The notes under the pieces were generated by a model that saw only the letters and a program-made list of their open reading frames with translations, was not told the origin of the DNA and made no database searches. A program made the position numbers and the translations under genes. DNA of 64,000 nt from Chloroflexi bacterium UBA4730 (lineage in GTDB: Bacteria; Chloroflexota; Limnocylindria; P2-11E), in the NCBI GenBank assembly GCA_002404155.1, contig DHJC01000023.1, forward strand, positions 120,010 through 184,009, in the 5' to 3' direction. This document shows positions 1 to 8,497 of the stretch, in pieces. The stretch's first letter is position 1; each line of letters opens with the position of its first letter.

Positions 1-481
1 ACGCAGCGAAGAGTCCAAGGAACACGCCCACGCTGAAGCTCAACAGCAGCCCCGTGCCGACCGAGAAGAGCGTCCACGGCAGCACCGCGAGCACGATCGC
101 GGTGACCGGCGTGCCCTGCGACACGAAGGAATAGCCGAGGTTGCCGTGTGCGAGATTGCCGATGAACGAGACGTACTGCTCGAGGACGGGCTTGTCGAGA
201 TCGATGCTGAAGAGGCTGGCCGCCTGCGCGCGGGCCTCCTGATACGTCATGAGGCCGTCCTTGGTGAGCTCGTCGATCTTGATATCGATCGGATTGCCAG
301 GCATGAGCCGGATGAGGAAGAACGTGATGGTCGTCGTGACGAACACGGTGAGGAAGGCCTTCAGCACGGCCTGCGCGACCGGATGGCGCCAATACCCGAG
401 GATGTGGCGGGCGCGGCTCGCGCGCGGTGTGGCCGGGAGCTGCTGCGCGACCATCCTCGCGTCGGCGGGCGTCGTGGTCAC
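1..481 (-). CDS. ABC transporter permease, DppB/OppB type (partial)
   Basis: Only the first 160 codons are present; the gene runs off the left edge. The product looks like the first permease of a peptide/nickel-type ABC importer. After about 35 residues there is a membrane helix (LTVFVTTTITFFLIRLMPGN), which matches the conserved N-terminal helix plus RLMPGNP motif of the DppB family. An extracytoplasmic stretch with the NLGYSF motif follows, then the start of the second membrane segment (WTLFSVGTGLLLSFSVGVFL). The start is taken as GTG at 481, because an ATG just upstream is out of frame and hits a stop at once; an internal ATG at codon 10 is the alternative. Substrate cannot be told without the binding protein. 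Confidence 0.85.
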   Translation of the reverse strand, partial: MTTTPADARMVAQQLPATPRASRARHILGYWRHPVAQAVLKAFLTVFVTTTITFFLIRLMPGNPIDIKIDELTKDGLMTYQEARAQAASLFSIDLDKPVLEQYVSFIGNLAHGNLGYSFVSQGTPVTAIVLAVLPWTLFSVGTGLLLSFSVGVFLGLFAA

Positions 482-490
482 GCGCGCATC

Positions 491-1171
491 TTAGGACGGC
501 CGCTGGCGCCGGGACCCGTCCAGCAGCATTTCGAGCGAGACCGTGGCAAGTGAATCGAACCGGTGGTCGGCGCCGGTGAGGTCCATCGCCACGGTGAGCT
601 CGTTCGGCACCACGACGCAGCGCATCCCCGCGGCCTGGGCCGCGAGCATGCCGTTACGCGAGTCCTCGAACGCGATCGCCTCCGCCGGGCGCACACCCAG
701 GCCCGCGCACGCCGCCAGATACAGATCCGGCGCCGGCTTCGCCCGCAGCTCCGGTCGATCGCGGCACTGGACGTGATCGAAGAACGCGCGCAGGTCCAGG
801 CGCTCGAGATGGCCCAGGACCCATTTCGGCGTCGAGCTCGAGCACACCGCGAGGCGGAGCCAGCGGGACGTTGCGTCCGTGAGCAGGCGGCGCAGGCCGG
901 CGGTCTCCGCGACCGCCATCACGAGCTCCGTCTTGCGCGCGTCCCGGCGCTGCTGGATCGCGTCGCGATCGTCGCGCGGCCCGACCAGCCCTTCGAGGTA
1001 CGCCAGCGCGTCGAACCAGTTGCCCTCGCGCCCGATGTAGTCGAGCCACAGTTCCTTCGGCAGCTCGTGCCCGAACTCGCGATAGATCTCGACCCAGGCC
1101 TGATACGCGGGCGTTTCCGTTTCCAAGATCAGGCCGTCGAAGTCGAAGACGAGCGCCCGGATCACCACCAT
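491..1171 (-). CDS. HAD-superfamily hydrolase (beta-phosphoglucomutase/phosphatase-like)
   Basis: A 226-residue HAD-like protein. The N-terminal motif DFDGLILETE carries the two catalytic aspartates (residues 10 and 12). A helical cap domain follows, then motif II (CSSST), motif III lysine in AKPAPD, and motif IV FEDSRNG with the acidic metal ligand. The architecture and the GxEDSxNG motif are those of the beta-phosphoglucomutase/GPP-like subfamily, so a small sugar-phosphate or related phosphatase is likely; substrate is unknown. The ATG at 1171 overlaps the 3' end of folC by 10 nt, so the two genes are probably co-transcribed and translationally coupled. Cytosolic. Confidence 0.88.
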   Translation of the reverse strand: MVVIRALVFDFDGLILETETPAYQAWVEIYREFGHELPKELWLDYIGREGNWFDALAYLEGLVGPRDDRDAIQQRRDARKTELVMAVAETAGLRRLLTDATSRWLRLAVCSSSTPKWVLGHLERLDLRAFFDHVQCRDRPELRAKPAPDLYLAACAGLGVRPAEAIAFEDSRNGMLAAQAAGMRCVVVPNELTVAMDLTGADHRFDSLATVSLEMLLDGSRRQRPS

Positions 1172-2430
1172 CGCTCCGACGGTACGAGACCGAGGGTCGT
1201 GCGTGCGTCGGCGGCGAGGGCGAGCGATCCGGCGACGCAGACCAGGCCATCCGGCCCCGCCGTTCGGCGGGCGGCGCCAAGCGCCGCCGGAGGATCCGCT
1301 GCGGTCGTAACGGGAATGCGCGCAACGCGCGCCGCGACGCGCGCGACGTCGATCGGGTCCGCGGCGCGTGGGCTCGAAGAGCGAGTGACGATCACCGCCG
1401 CGGACACACGGGCCAGCGGCTTGATCACGGCGCGGGCGTCCTTGTCCCGGTTGATCCCAATGACGAGGACCAACCGTCTGCCGCCGCGTTCCTGACGGAG
1501 CGTGCGCGCGAGGGCCTCGGCGGACGCGCCGTTGTGCGCCCCGTCGAGCACGATCGGCGGATGGCCGCGCACGCGCTCGAATCGCGCGGGCCACGTCGTC
1601 GTGCGCAGCCCATTCGCGATCGCGGGCTCGTCGATGCCGAGCGCGCGCGCCGCCGCGATCGCGAGCGCCGCGTTCTGTCGCTGGTGATCGCCCGGCAGCG
1701 CGAGATCGGCATGCACGCCGAGCGGCCGCACGAGGCGGCATATTGCGGCGTTCTCGCGACAGATCCGCTCGATCGCCCGCGCGGCCGCCGGCCGTTGCAC
1801 CGCGACGATCGCGGGGCGCCCGCGCCGGACGATGCCCGCCTTCTCGGTCGCGATGGCTCCAAGCGTCCGTCCGAGGACCGCGGTGTGGTCGTAACTGATC
1901 GAGGTGATGACCGAGACCTCCGCATCGAGCGCGTTCGTCGCGTCCAGCCCGCCACCGAGCCCCACCTCGACGATGGCGACCGCGCAGTCGCGCTCGGCGA
2001 ACGCGCGCAACGCGAGCAGGAGCGTGAGCTCGAACGTCGTGGGCTCGCCTGCGGCGGGATGCTCGCGGCGAAGCCGCGAGACGAGGGGGCGAAGCTGTTC
2101 GATGGCTCGCGCGAAGTCCGCCTCGCCGAGCATCGCACCGTCGATGCGGACGCGCTCGCGATAGGTCTGGAGGTGCGGCGAGGTGAACAGGCCGGCGCGG
2201 ACGCCCGCCGTGTGCAGCATCGCGGCGAGGAACGCCGCGGTCGAGCCCTTGCCCTTCGTTCCGGCGATCAGCACGACCCGCAGCTGCCGGTCCGGCTCGC
2301 CCGCTGACCGCAGCAGGGCGCGCATCCGGCCGAGCCGCCAGCGCGCCGCCCGGCTCGCGCGCGGGTTCCACCCGATCCCGAGCTCCGGATCGGAGAAGCC
2401 GAGCAGCCACTCGAGCGCGGATCTGCGCAT
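1162..2430 (-). CDS. folC: Folylpolyglutamate synthase / dihydrofolate synthase
   Basis: A 422-residue Mur-ligase-family enzyme that adds glutamate to dihydropteroate or folates using ATP. Diagnostic motifs are visible in order: the P-loop AGTKGKGST, the folate loop TSPHL followed by YRERVRIDG, the Mur central motif VEVGLGGGLDATN, SYDHTAVLG with the metal-binding His, TEKAGI, and the C-terminal LDGAHN that binds the glutamate portion. Length is normal for FolC. The start is set at ATG 2430 (MRRSALEWLL); an in-frame ATG at 2460 would add ten residues. It is upstream of and overlaps the HAD gene, and is divergent from the gene at 2479. Confidence 0.95.
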   Translation of the reverse strand: MRRSALEWLLGFSDPELGIGWNPRASRAARWRLGRMRALLRSAGEPDRQLRVVLIAGTKGKGSTAAFLAAMLHTAGVRAGLFTSPHLQTYRERVRIDGAMLGEADFARAIEQLRPLVSRLRREHPAAGEPTTFELTLLLALRAFAERDCAVAIVEVGLGGGLDATNALDAEVSVITSISYDHTAVLGRTLGAIATEKAGIVRRGRPAIVAVQRPAAARAIERICRENAAICRLVRPLGVHADLALPGDHQRQNAALAIAAARALGIDEPAIANGLRTTTWPARFERVRGHPPIVLDGAHNGASAEALARTLRQERGGRRLVLVIGINRDKDARAVIKPLARVSAAVIVTRSSSPRAADPIDVARVAARVARIPVTTAADPPAALGAARRTAGPDGLVCVAGSLALAADARTTLGLVPSERWW

Positions 2431-2478
2431 GGACGGTCGGATTGTGCCGCGCCATACCATCGTTCGTGGAGTGGCCGA

Positions 2479-3000
2479 TTGATCGAAGACCTTGACGGTG
2501 TCACCGAGCCGCGTCCTTCGTGGCCGGCGCGATGGCTGCTGCCGGTCGTAGGCGGGCTCCTGCTGGCCGTCGTGCTCGCGACGAGCTTCCTGCGCTTCAC
2601 GCCGGCCCGCGTGAGCGTGCTCGACTCCGCGCCGCCGGCGACGGGGATCAAGGCGATCGAGCTGCCCCGGAACTTCGCGACCCTCGAGACGCGGCTGCAG
2701 TTCTCGGGCATCACGGGGCTGACCAGCATGGCCATGAGCGAAGGGTTCCGCGACACGTATCGCCTCGCGGATGGTCGCCTGGCGATCGTCATCGAGTACC
2801 CCGATCCGGCGGGCGACGCGCTGCTCGCGCCGGAGCAGCGCGTCACGGTACCGGTCCGCGGCGTGACCGGCGCGTTCTTCGATACGGTCGCGGCGAGCCA
2901 GCCGAAAGCGATCGCGTGGGTCGCGGACGGGATGCAGTACCAGGTGGGCGGCGCGTTCTCCGCCGACGAGCTGATCGGTCTCGCGGAGCAGCTGCGCTAA
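2479..3000 (+). CDS. Membrane-anchored protein of unknown function
   Basis: A 173-residue protein with a short cytoplasmic tail, one hydrophobic helix (about residues 19-37, LLPVVGGLLLAVVLATSFL) and a soluble extracytoplasmic part of about 130 residues. No catalytic or metal-binding motif stands out. The likely start is TTG at 2479, the first usable start in the frame after the divergent folC gene. It ends 31 nt before the amidase at 3032 and may be the first gene of that operon. The topology (N-in, C-out, beta-rich soluble domain) resembles anti-sigma-like or assembly-factor membrane proteins, but family membership is not claimed. Confidence 0.7.
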   Translation: MIEDLDGVTEPRPSWPARWLLPVVGGLLLAVVLATSFLRFTPARVSVLDSAPPATGIKAIELPRNFATLETRLQFSGITGLTSMAMSEGFRDTYRLADGRLAIVIEYPDPAGDALLAPEQRVTVPVRGVTGAFFDTVAASQPKAIAWVADGMQYQVGGAFSADELIGLAEQLR

Positions 3001-3031
3001 TGTCCGCACCGTTGATGGAGGGGACTACCGA

Positions 3032-3871
3032 ATGGCGAAGGTGAAGGCCGCGCTCGTCCAAACCGCGTGGACCGGCGACAAGGACTCGATGGTCGCCTGT
3101 CACCTCAAGCACATCGATGATGCGGCGAAGCAGGGCGCGCAGGTGATCTGCCTCCAGGAGCTCTTCTATGGTCCGTACTTCTGCCAGGTCGAGGACAAGA
3201 AGGGCTACGCCTACACCGAGCGCATCCCCGACGGACCCACCACCAAGCTCCTTCAAGAGCGGGCGAAGAAGCACTCGATGGTGATCATCGCCCCGATGTA
3301 CGAGGAGGATCAGCCGGGGCTCTACTACAACACCGCCGCGGTCATCGACGCGGACGGCAAATACCTCGGCAAGTACCGCAAGACGCACATCCCGCACCTG
3401 CCGGGCTTCTGGGAGAAGTTCTACTTCCGCCCCGGCAACATGGGCTACCCGGTTTTCGACACCGCCGTCGGCAAGGTCGGTGTGTACATCTGCTACGACC
3501 GCCACTTCCCGGAGGGCGCGCGGATGCTCGGCCTGCATGGCGCCGAGCTCGTGTTCATCCCGTCCGCGACCTCCCGCGGCCTGTCGATGCACCTCTGGTT
3601 CATCGAGCAGACCGCGCACGCCATCGCGAACGGCTACTGGGTCGGCACGATCAACCGCGTCGGCGTCGAGGCCGAGTACGGGAAGAACGAGTACTACGGC
3701 TCCTCGTACTTCGCCGATCCGCGCGGCAAGATCGTCGCACAGGCCTCCGACAAGGAAGAGCAACTGCTCGTCGCGGATCTCGACATGGACCTCGTCCGCG
3801 AGGTGCGCGACACCTGGCAGTTCTACCGCGACCGCCGGCCCGACATGTACGCCGACGTGACCGCGCCGTAG
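3032..3871 (+). CDS. Nitrilase-superfamily amidohydrolase, beta-ureidopropionase / N-carbamoylputrescine amidase type
   Basis: A 279-residue carbon-nitrogen hydrolase with the complete catalytic triad: Glu43 (LQELFYGPYF), Lys117 (YRKTHIPHLPGF) and Cys154 (YICYDRHFPEGAR). The HIPHLPGFWEKFYF stretch is typical of N-carbamoyl amidases that release ammonia and CO2 from N-carbamoylputrescine or N-carbamoyl-beta-alanine. A GGAGGGG ribosome-binding site precedes the ATG. The stop codon overlaps the next gene's GTG by one base (TAGTG), so it is coupled to the aldehyde dehydrogenase. With the dihydropyrimidinase at 10835, a role in reductive pyrimidine or hydantoin breakdown is plausible; a polyamine role is the main alternative. 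Confidence 0.9.
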   Translation: MAKVKAALVQTAWTGDKDSMVACHLKHIDDAAKQGAQVICLQELFYGPYFCQVEDKKGYAYTERIPDGPTTKLLQERAKKHSMVIIAPMYEEDQPGLYYNTAAVIDADGKYLGKYRKTHIPHLPGFWEKFYFRPGNMGYPVFDTAVGKVGVYICYDRHFPEGARMLGLHGAELVFIPSATSRGLSMHLWFIEQTAHAIANGYWVGTINRVGVEAEYGKNEYYGSSYFADPRGKIVAQASDKEEQLLVADLDMDLVREVRDTWQFYRDRRPDMYADVTAP

Positions 3872-5316
3872 TGGCGGTGCGCCCCGCGCTGAATCACATC
3901 GGCGGGGCCTGGGTCGAGTCGTCGTCGCATGCGACCGTCGAGGATCGCGACCCCGCCCATACCGATCGGGTCCTCGCGAACGCGACCGCGTCGACCCCGG
4001 CCGACGTCCGCAACGCGATCGACGCCGCGGAGAAGGCGTTCCCGGAGTGGCGTGCGACGCCGGCGCCGCAACGCGGCGACATCGTGCGCAAGGCGGCGGA
4101 TCTCATGGAGCGCCGCCGCGATCAGCTTGCGCGCCTGCTGACGCAGGAGGAGGGCAAAGTCCTCGCCGAATCCTTCGTCGAGGTCGACCGCGCGATCGCG
4201 AACGTACGCTTCTCCGGCGCCCAGGGGACGCGCCTGGTCGGCGAGACGATCCCGTCCGCGCAGCGCGGCACCTTCATCTACACCACCCGTGAGCCGCTCG
4301 GCGTCGTCGTGTGCGTCACCCCGTGGAACTTCCCGATCGCCATCCCGGCATGGAAGATCGCGCCCGCGCTCGTCGCCGGAAACGCGGTCGTCTTCAAGCC
4401 CGCGTCGCTCACGCCGCTGTGCGCGACCGAGGTCGTGCAGTGCTTCCTCGACGCAGGGCTACCCGACGGGGTGCTCAACCTCGTGCTCGGCTCCGGCGAG
4501 GCGCTCTCGAGCGCGCTCATCGACGACGGACGGATCAAGGCGATCTCGTTCACCGGCTCGTCCGCCGTCGGCCGCACGCTGTACGCGCGCGCGGCGCAGC
4601 GCCTCTGCAAGGTGCAGCTCGAGATGGGCGGAAAGAACGCGGTGATCGTCCTCGCCGACGCGGATCTCGAGAAGGCCGCGGAGAGCGTCGCGTCGGGCGC
4701 GTTCGGCGCGACCGGACAGCGCTGCACCGCGACGAGCCGGGCCGTCGTCGCGAAGCCGCTCCTCGCCGACTTCGTGAAGCTCCTCGGATCGAAGGCCGAG
4801 TCGTGGAAGCCCGGCGATGGCCTGGCCGACGGCGTGAAGATGGGACCGTTGGTCGACGCGTCGCAGCTGAAGAAGGTGCAGGCGAAGATCGCCGACGGGA
4901 AGCGCGAGGGCGCGACGCTCGTGCGGGATGGGACGAACGTCGGCATCGAGGGCGGCTACTTCGTCGCGCCGACGATCTTCACCGAGGTCGATCCGCGGAT
5001 GAGCATCGCGCAGGAAGAGATCTTCGGTCCGGTCGTCAGCGTGATCCCGGCGGACGACCTCGAGTCGGCGCTCGCGAAGGCGAACGCCGTGGGCTACGGG
5101 TTGTCGTCATCGATCTACACCCGCGATCTCCACTCCGCGTTCCGCTACGCGGACGCTTCGGAGGCCGGAATGCTCCACATCAACCTGCCGACCTTGGGTG
5201 GCGAAGCGCACGTGCCGTTCGGCGGGGTGAAGGACTCCGGGTTCGGCGACCGCGAGTGCGGGGCTGCGGCGTTCGACTTCTTCAGCGAGCAAAAGGTGGT
5301 CTACGTCGGGTACTAG
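3871..5316 (+). CDS. NAD(P)-dependent aldehyde dehydrogenase
   Basis: A 481-residue aldehyde dehydrogenase of normal length. It oxidises an aldehyde or semialdehyde to the acid. Visible motifs: TPWNFP, the Rossmann element SFTGSSAVGR, the general-base glutamate in LEMGGKN, the nucleophile Cys285 in GQRCTA, and EEIFGPV near the C-terminus. The sequence style resembles alpha-ketoglutarate-semialdehyde and related dehydrogenases, but substrate is not settled by sequence alone. The GTG start overlaps the amidase stop. Together with the upstream amidase it could process a semialdehyde made by transamination of beta-alanine or GABA-like amines. Confidence 0.93.
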   Translation: MAVRPALNHIGGAWVESSSHATVEDRDPAHTDRVLANATASTPADVRNAIDAAEKAFPEWRATPAPQRGDIVRKAADLMERRRDQLARLLTQEEGKVLAESFVEVDRAIANVRFSGAQGTRLVGETIPSAQRGTFIYTTREPLGVVVCVTPWNFPIAIPAWKIAPALVAGNAVVFKPASLTPLCATEVVQCFLDAGLPDGVLNLVLGSGEALSSALIDDGRIKAISFTGSSAVGRTLYARAAQRLCKVQLEMGGKNAVIVLADADLEKAAESVASGAFGATGQRCTATSRAVVAKPLLADFVKLLGSKAESWKPGDGLADGVKMGPLVDASQLKKVQAKIADGKREGATLVRDGTNVGIEGGYFVAPTIFTEVDPRMSIAQEEIFGPVVSVIPADDLESALAKANAVGYGLSSSIYTRDLHSAFRYADASEAGMLHINLPTLGGEAHVPFGGVKDSGFGDRECGAAAFDFFSEQKVVYVGY

Positions 5317-5344
5317 CGACCCGCGCGATGAGCGTGGGCTGGTC

Positions 5345-6739
5345 GTGGAGGCGTTGCGTCTCGCGCTACGCGAAGCCGAGGCGTACCTCGCGACCATCGA
5401 CACGGATCGCGTCGCCGGTACGAGCACCTTCCGGACGGCCGAGGCGATGGGCGGCGCCCTACCGGAGCACGGCGTTGGCGCCCTCGCCGCGATCCGCGAG
5501 CTTGCCGCCGCCCATCCGGCGGCGCTGCGCTCGTCGGGGCCGCGATTCTTCCACTGGGTCGTCGGCGGCGGCACGCCGGCCGCGCTCGCGGCCGACTGGC
5601 TGGCATCGACGTACGACCAGAACGCGTTCGCCTGGGAGTCGTCGCCGCTCGGCACTCGGCTCGAGGAGATCGCGATCGACTGGCTCAAGGACCTCTTCGC
5701 CCTTCCGCCGGCATGGGGTGGCGTTCTCACGACGGGCGCGACGATGGCGAACTTCACCGGTCTCGCGGCGGGGCGCCGCTGGTGGGCGGAGCGTCACGGC
5801 GTCGATGTCGACTCCCACGGCTTCAGCGGGCTGCCACCGGTCCCGGTCTTCTCGAGCGGGTGCATCCACGCGTCGGCGACGAAGGCGCTGGCGATGCTTG
5901 GCGTCGGCCGCGACTCGGTGCGGCGGTTCGCCCAGGACGCCGTTGGCCGGCTCGATCTGGCGGCGCTCGAGGCGGCGCTGCGCGAGCTGCGCGGCGCGCC
6001 GGCGATCCTCGTTGCGAACGCCGGCGAGGTGAACGCCGGCGACTTCGATCCGATCGACGCGATGGCCGATCTCGCGGCGACGTACGGCGCGTGGCTCCAT
6101 GTCGACGGCGCGTTCGGCCTCTTCGTGCGGATCACGCCGGCGGCCGTCGAGCCGGGTGACGGGATCGAGCGCGCCGACTCCGTCATCTCCGACGGTCACA
6201 AGTGGTTGAACGTGCCGTACGACTCCGGCTTCGCGTTCGTTCGCGACCCGCGCCTCCTCGCCGGAGCCTTCGCGTTGAGCGGCGCCTACCTCCCCGTACC
6301 CGGCGAGCACGCGAGCTTTGGCTACCTCGGTCCGGAGGCGTCGCGCCGCGCGCGGGGCCTCGCTGTGTGGGCGACCCTGCGTGCCTACGGACGCGAGGGC
6401 TATCGGTCCATGGTCGAGCGGCACCTCGGGCTCGCGCGCCGGCTCGCGATACGTGTCGACGACGCTCCCGATCTGGAGCGCCTGGCCGACGCGCGATTGA
6501 ACATCGTGTGCTTCCGCTTCCGCCCGACTGGCGTCGCCGAGGCCGACCTCGACGCGCTCAACACCCGCATCGGCAAGGCGCTCCTCGAGGATGGCCGGGT
6601 GTACGTCGGCACCACCCGATACGGCGGCCGCGTCGCGTTCCGACCGGCCATCGTGAACTGGCGTACCACCGAGGCCGACGTCGACCTCATTGCCGACGTC
6701 ATCCGCGAGCTCGGGGCCCGCGTGCTCGTCGCGGCGTAG
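5345..6739 (+). CDS. PLP-dependent group II amino acid decarboxylase-like protein
   Basis: A 464-residue type I PLP enzyme related to aromatic-L-amino-acid, tyrosine and glutamate decarboxylases. The pyridoxal-binding lysine is Lys286 in SDGHKWLNVPYD, and the preceding HVDGAFG holds the aspartate that contacts the pyridine ring. N-terminal GGGTPAALAADWL and TTGATMANFTGL are typical of this family. Substrate cannot be assigned; an amine-producing decarboxylase or an aldehyde-producing variant are both possible. The start is the GTG at 5345, 28 nt after the aldehyde dehydrogenase stop, so it probably belongs to the same operon. Confidence 0.88.
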   Translation: MEALRLALREAEAYLATIDTDRVAGTSTFRTAEAMGGALPEHGVGALAAIRELAAAHPAALRSSGPRFFHWVVGGGTPAALAADWLASTYDQNAFAWESSPLGTRLEEIAIDWLKDLFALPPAWGGVLTTGATMANFTGLAAGRRWWAERHGVDVDSHGFSGLPPVPVFSSGCIHASATKALAMLGVGRDSVRRFAQDAVGRLDLAALEAALRELRGAPAILVANAGEVNAGDFDPIDAMADLAATYGAWLHVDGAFGLFVRITPAAVEPGDGIERADSVISDGHKWLNVPYDSGFAFVRDPRLLAGAFALSGAYLPVPGEHASFGYLGPEASRRARGLAVWATLRAYGREGYRSMVERHLGLARRLAIRVDDAPDLERLADARLNIVCFRFRPTGVAEADLDALNTRIGKALLEDGRVYVGTTRYGGRVAFRPAIVNWRTTEADVDLIADVIRELGARVLVAA

Positions 6740-6764
6740 AAGATCGCCGCGAGATGCGGGTCGG

Positions 6765-8201
6765 CTAGGAGGCCTTCACTCCGGCGACGAGCTTCGCGAC
6801 CGCCTCCTTCGCGTCACCGAACAGCATCTGGGTCTTCGGGTCGAGGTAGAGGTCATTGTCGATCCCGGCAAATCCGGGCTTCATGCTCCGCTTGATCACG
6901 ATGATCTGCTGGGCCTTGTCCACGTCGAGGATCGGCATCCCGTAGATCGGGCTGCCCTTCGTGCTGCGCGCGGCCGGGTTGGTGACGTCGTTCGCCCCGA
7001 TGACGAGCGCGACGTCGGCGCGCGGGAACTCCGGGTTCACCGCGTCCATGTCCATCAGCTTTTCGTACGGGATGTTCGCCTCCGCGAGCAGCACGTTCAT
7101 GTGGCCCGGCATGCGGCCGGCGACCGGGTGGATCGCGTACACCACGTTCACGCCACGCGACTCGAGCAGGTCCGCGAGCTCGCGCACGTTGTGCTGCGCC
7201 TGCGCGACGGCCAGGCCGTAGCCGGGGACGATGATGACGTTGCGCGCGTACGCGAGCAGCGTCGCGGCATCCTCTGCCGTCGTCTCGCGCACGGTCCGTC
7301 CGTCGTCGGCGCGCATCGGCCCGCCGACCTCGCCGCCGCCGGCGGGCGCCGCGCCGAACGCGCCGAACAGGACGTTCGCGATGGACCGGTTCATCGCCTT
7401 GGACATGAGGCGGGTGAGGATCGTGCCGGAGGCGCCCACGAGCGTTCCGGCGACGATGAGGAGCTGGTTGCCAAGCACGAATCCGGCTGCCGCCACCGCG
7501 AGGCCGGTGAACGCGTTCAGGAGCGAGATCACCACCGGCATGTCCGCACCGCCGATCGGCATGACGAGCGCGACACCGAACAGGAGGGCCAGCAGCGCGA
7601 CCCCCGTCATGACCGCGAGCTGGGGCACGCCGACCGTGCTGGCGACCGACGCGGTGAGCAGCAGCGAGAGGACGATCATCCCGCCGAACAGCACGCTGGT
7701 GACGATCTGCTGGCCACCGTACTTGAAGGCTCGGGGGGTGATGAGGCCCTGCAGCTTGCCGAACGCGATGGCGCTGCCGGAGAACGAGACCGCGCCGATG
7801 ATCAGGCCGAGCATCGAGGTGATCGTCTCGCCCGGGGTCACGCCCGCGCCGCCGAGCCCGCGCATCAACTCGAGGATCGACACGAGCGCGGCCGCGCCGC
7901 CGCCCGCGCCGTTGAACAGGGCGACCATCTGCGGCATCGCGGTCATCTTCACCAGCCGAGCGCCGACGAAGCCGGCGGCGCCGCCGACGACGAGGCCGGC
8001 GGCGGTGACGAGGAGGCCGGTGGTGCCGTAGCTCTGGAACTCGACGTCGAAGAACGTCGCACCGACGGCGAGGAGCATGCCCGCCGCGGCGATGCGGTTG
8101 CCGTTCACGGCCGTCTTCGGACCGGACAGGCCCTTCAAGCCGAGGACGAACGTGACCGCGGCAATGAGGTAGGTGAGCGGGATGAGCGAGCGGAGGTCCA
8201 C
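6765..8201 (-). CDS. pntB: NAD(P) transhydrogenase, beta subunit
   Basis: A 478-residue beta subunit of the proton-translocating transhydrogenase, which moves hydride between NAD(H) and NADP(H) driven by the proton gradient. The N-terminal part has about eight or nine membrane helices (domain II). The C-terminal part is the NADP-binding domain III, with the GYGLAVAQAQ motif, HPVAGRMPGHMNVLLAEA, GANDVTNPAA, GMPILDV and KRSMKPGFAGIDN, all hallmarks of PntB. The GTG start overlaps the stop of pntAB by one base. Third gene of a three-gene operon. Confidence 0.96.
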   Translation of the reverse strand: MDLRSLIPLTYLIAAVTFVLGLKGLSGPKTAVNGNRIAAAGMLLAVGATFFDVEFQSYGTTGLLVTAAGLVVGGAAGFVGARLVKMTAMPQMVALFNGAGGGAAALVSILELMRGLGGAGVTPGETITSMLGLIIGAVSFSGSAIAFGKLQGLITPRAFKYGGQQIVTSVLFGGMIVLSLLLTASVASTVGVPQLAVMTGVALLALLFGVALVMPIGGADMPVVISLLNAFTGLAVAAAGFVLGNQLLIVAGTLVGASGTILTRLMSKAMNRSIANVLFGAFGAAPAGGGEVGGPMRADDGRTVRETTAEDAATLLAYARNVIIVPGYGLAVAQAQHNVRELADLLESRGVNVVYAIHPVAGRMPGHMNVLLAEANIPYEKLMDMDAVNPEFPRADVALVIGANDVTNPAARSTKGSPIYGMPILDVDKAQQIIVIKRSMKPGFAGIDNDLYLDPKTQMLFGDAKEAVAKLVAGVKAS

Positions 8202-8497
8202 TACTTCCGTTGCCCGGGCTTCTGCTTGAACATCGCGAGCATCCGGTCGGTGACCACGAACCCGCCGACGACGTTCGCCGTGCCGAGCACCACCGCGAAG
8301 AACCCGAGGAGCAGCCCGAGCGGACCCCCGACGGCCGCGGACACGAGCATCGCACCGATGACGATGATCCCGTGGATCGCGTTCGCGCCGGACATGAGCG
8401 GGGTGTGCAGCGTCGACGGGACCTTCGAGATGACCTCGAAGCCGACGAAGATGGCGAGGACGAACACGTAGAGGCCGACGATCGCTTCGGTGCTCAT
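8201..8497 (-). CDS. pntAB: NAD(P) transhydrogenase, alpha subunit 2 (membrane part)
   Basis: A 98-residue protein of three predicted membrane helices, matching the C-terminal membrane part of PntA found as a separate subunit in the three-gene type of transhydrogenase. The SKVPSTLHTPLMSGANAIHGI segment is the family signature. Its ATG overlaps the pntAA stop (ATGA) and its TAG shares a base with the pntB GTG, so the three subunits are translationally coupled. Confidence 0.95.
   Translation of the reverse strand: MSTEAIVGLYVFVLAIFVGFEVISKVPSTLHTPLMSGANAIHGIIVIGAMLVSAAVGGPLGLLLGFFAVVLGTANVVGGFVVTDRMLAMFKQKPGQRK

Noticed and set aside
491..2455. A 654-codon open frame spanning the HAD gene and most of folC
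   Set aside because: Only its last 226 codons are coding (HAD). The rest is an Arg/Ala-rich shadow of folC, which has full Mur-ligase motifs in another frame.
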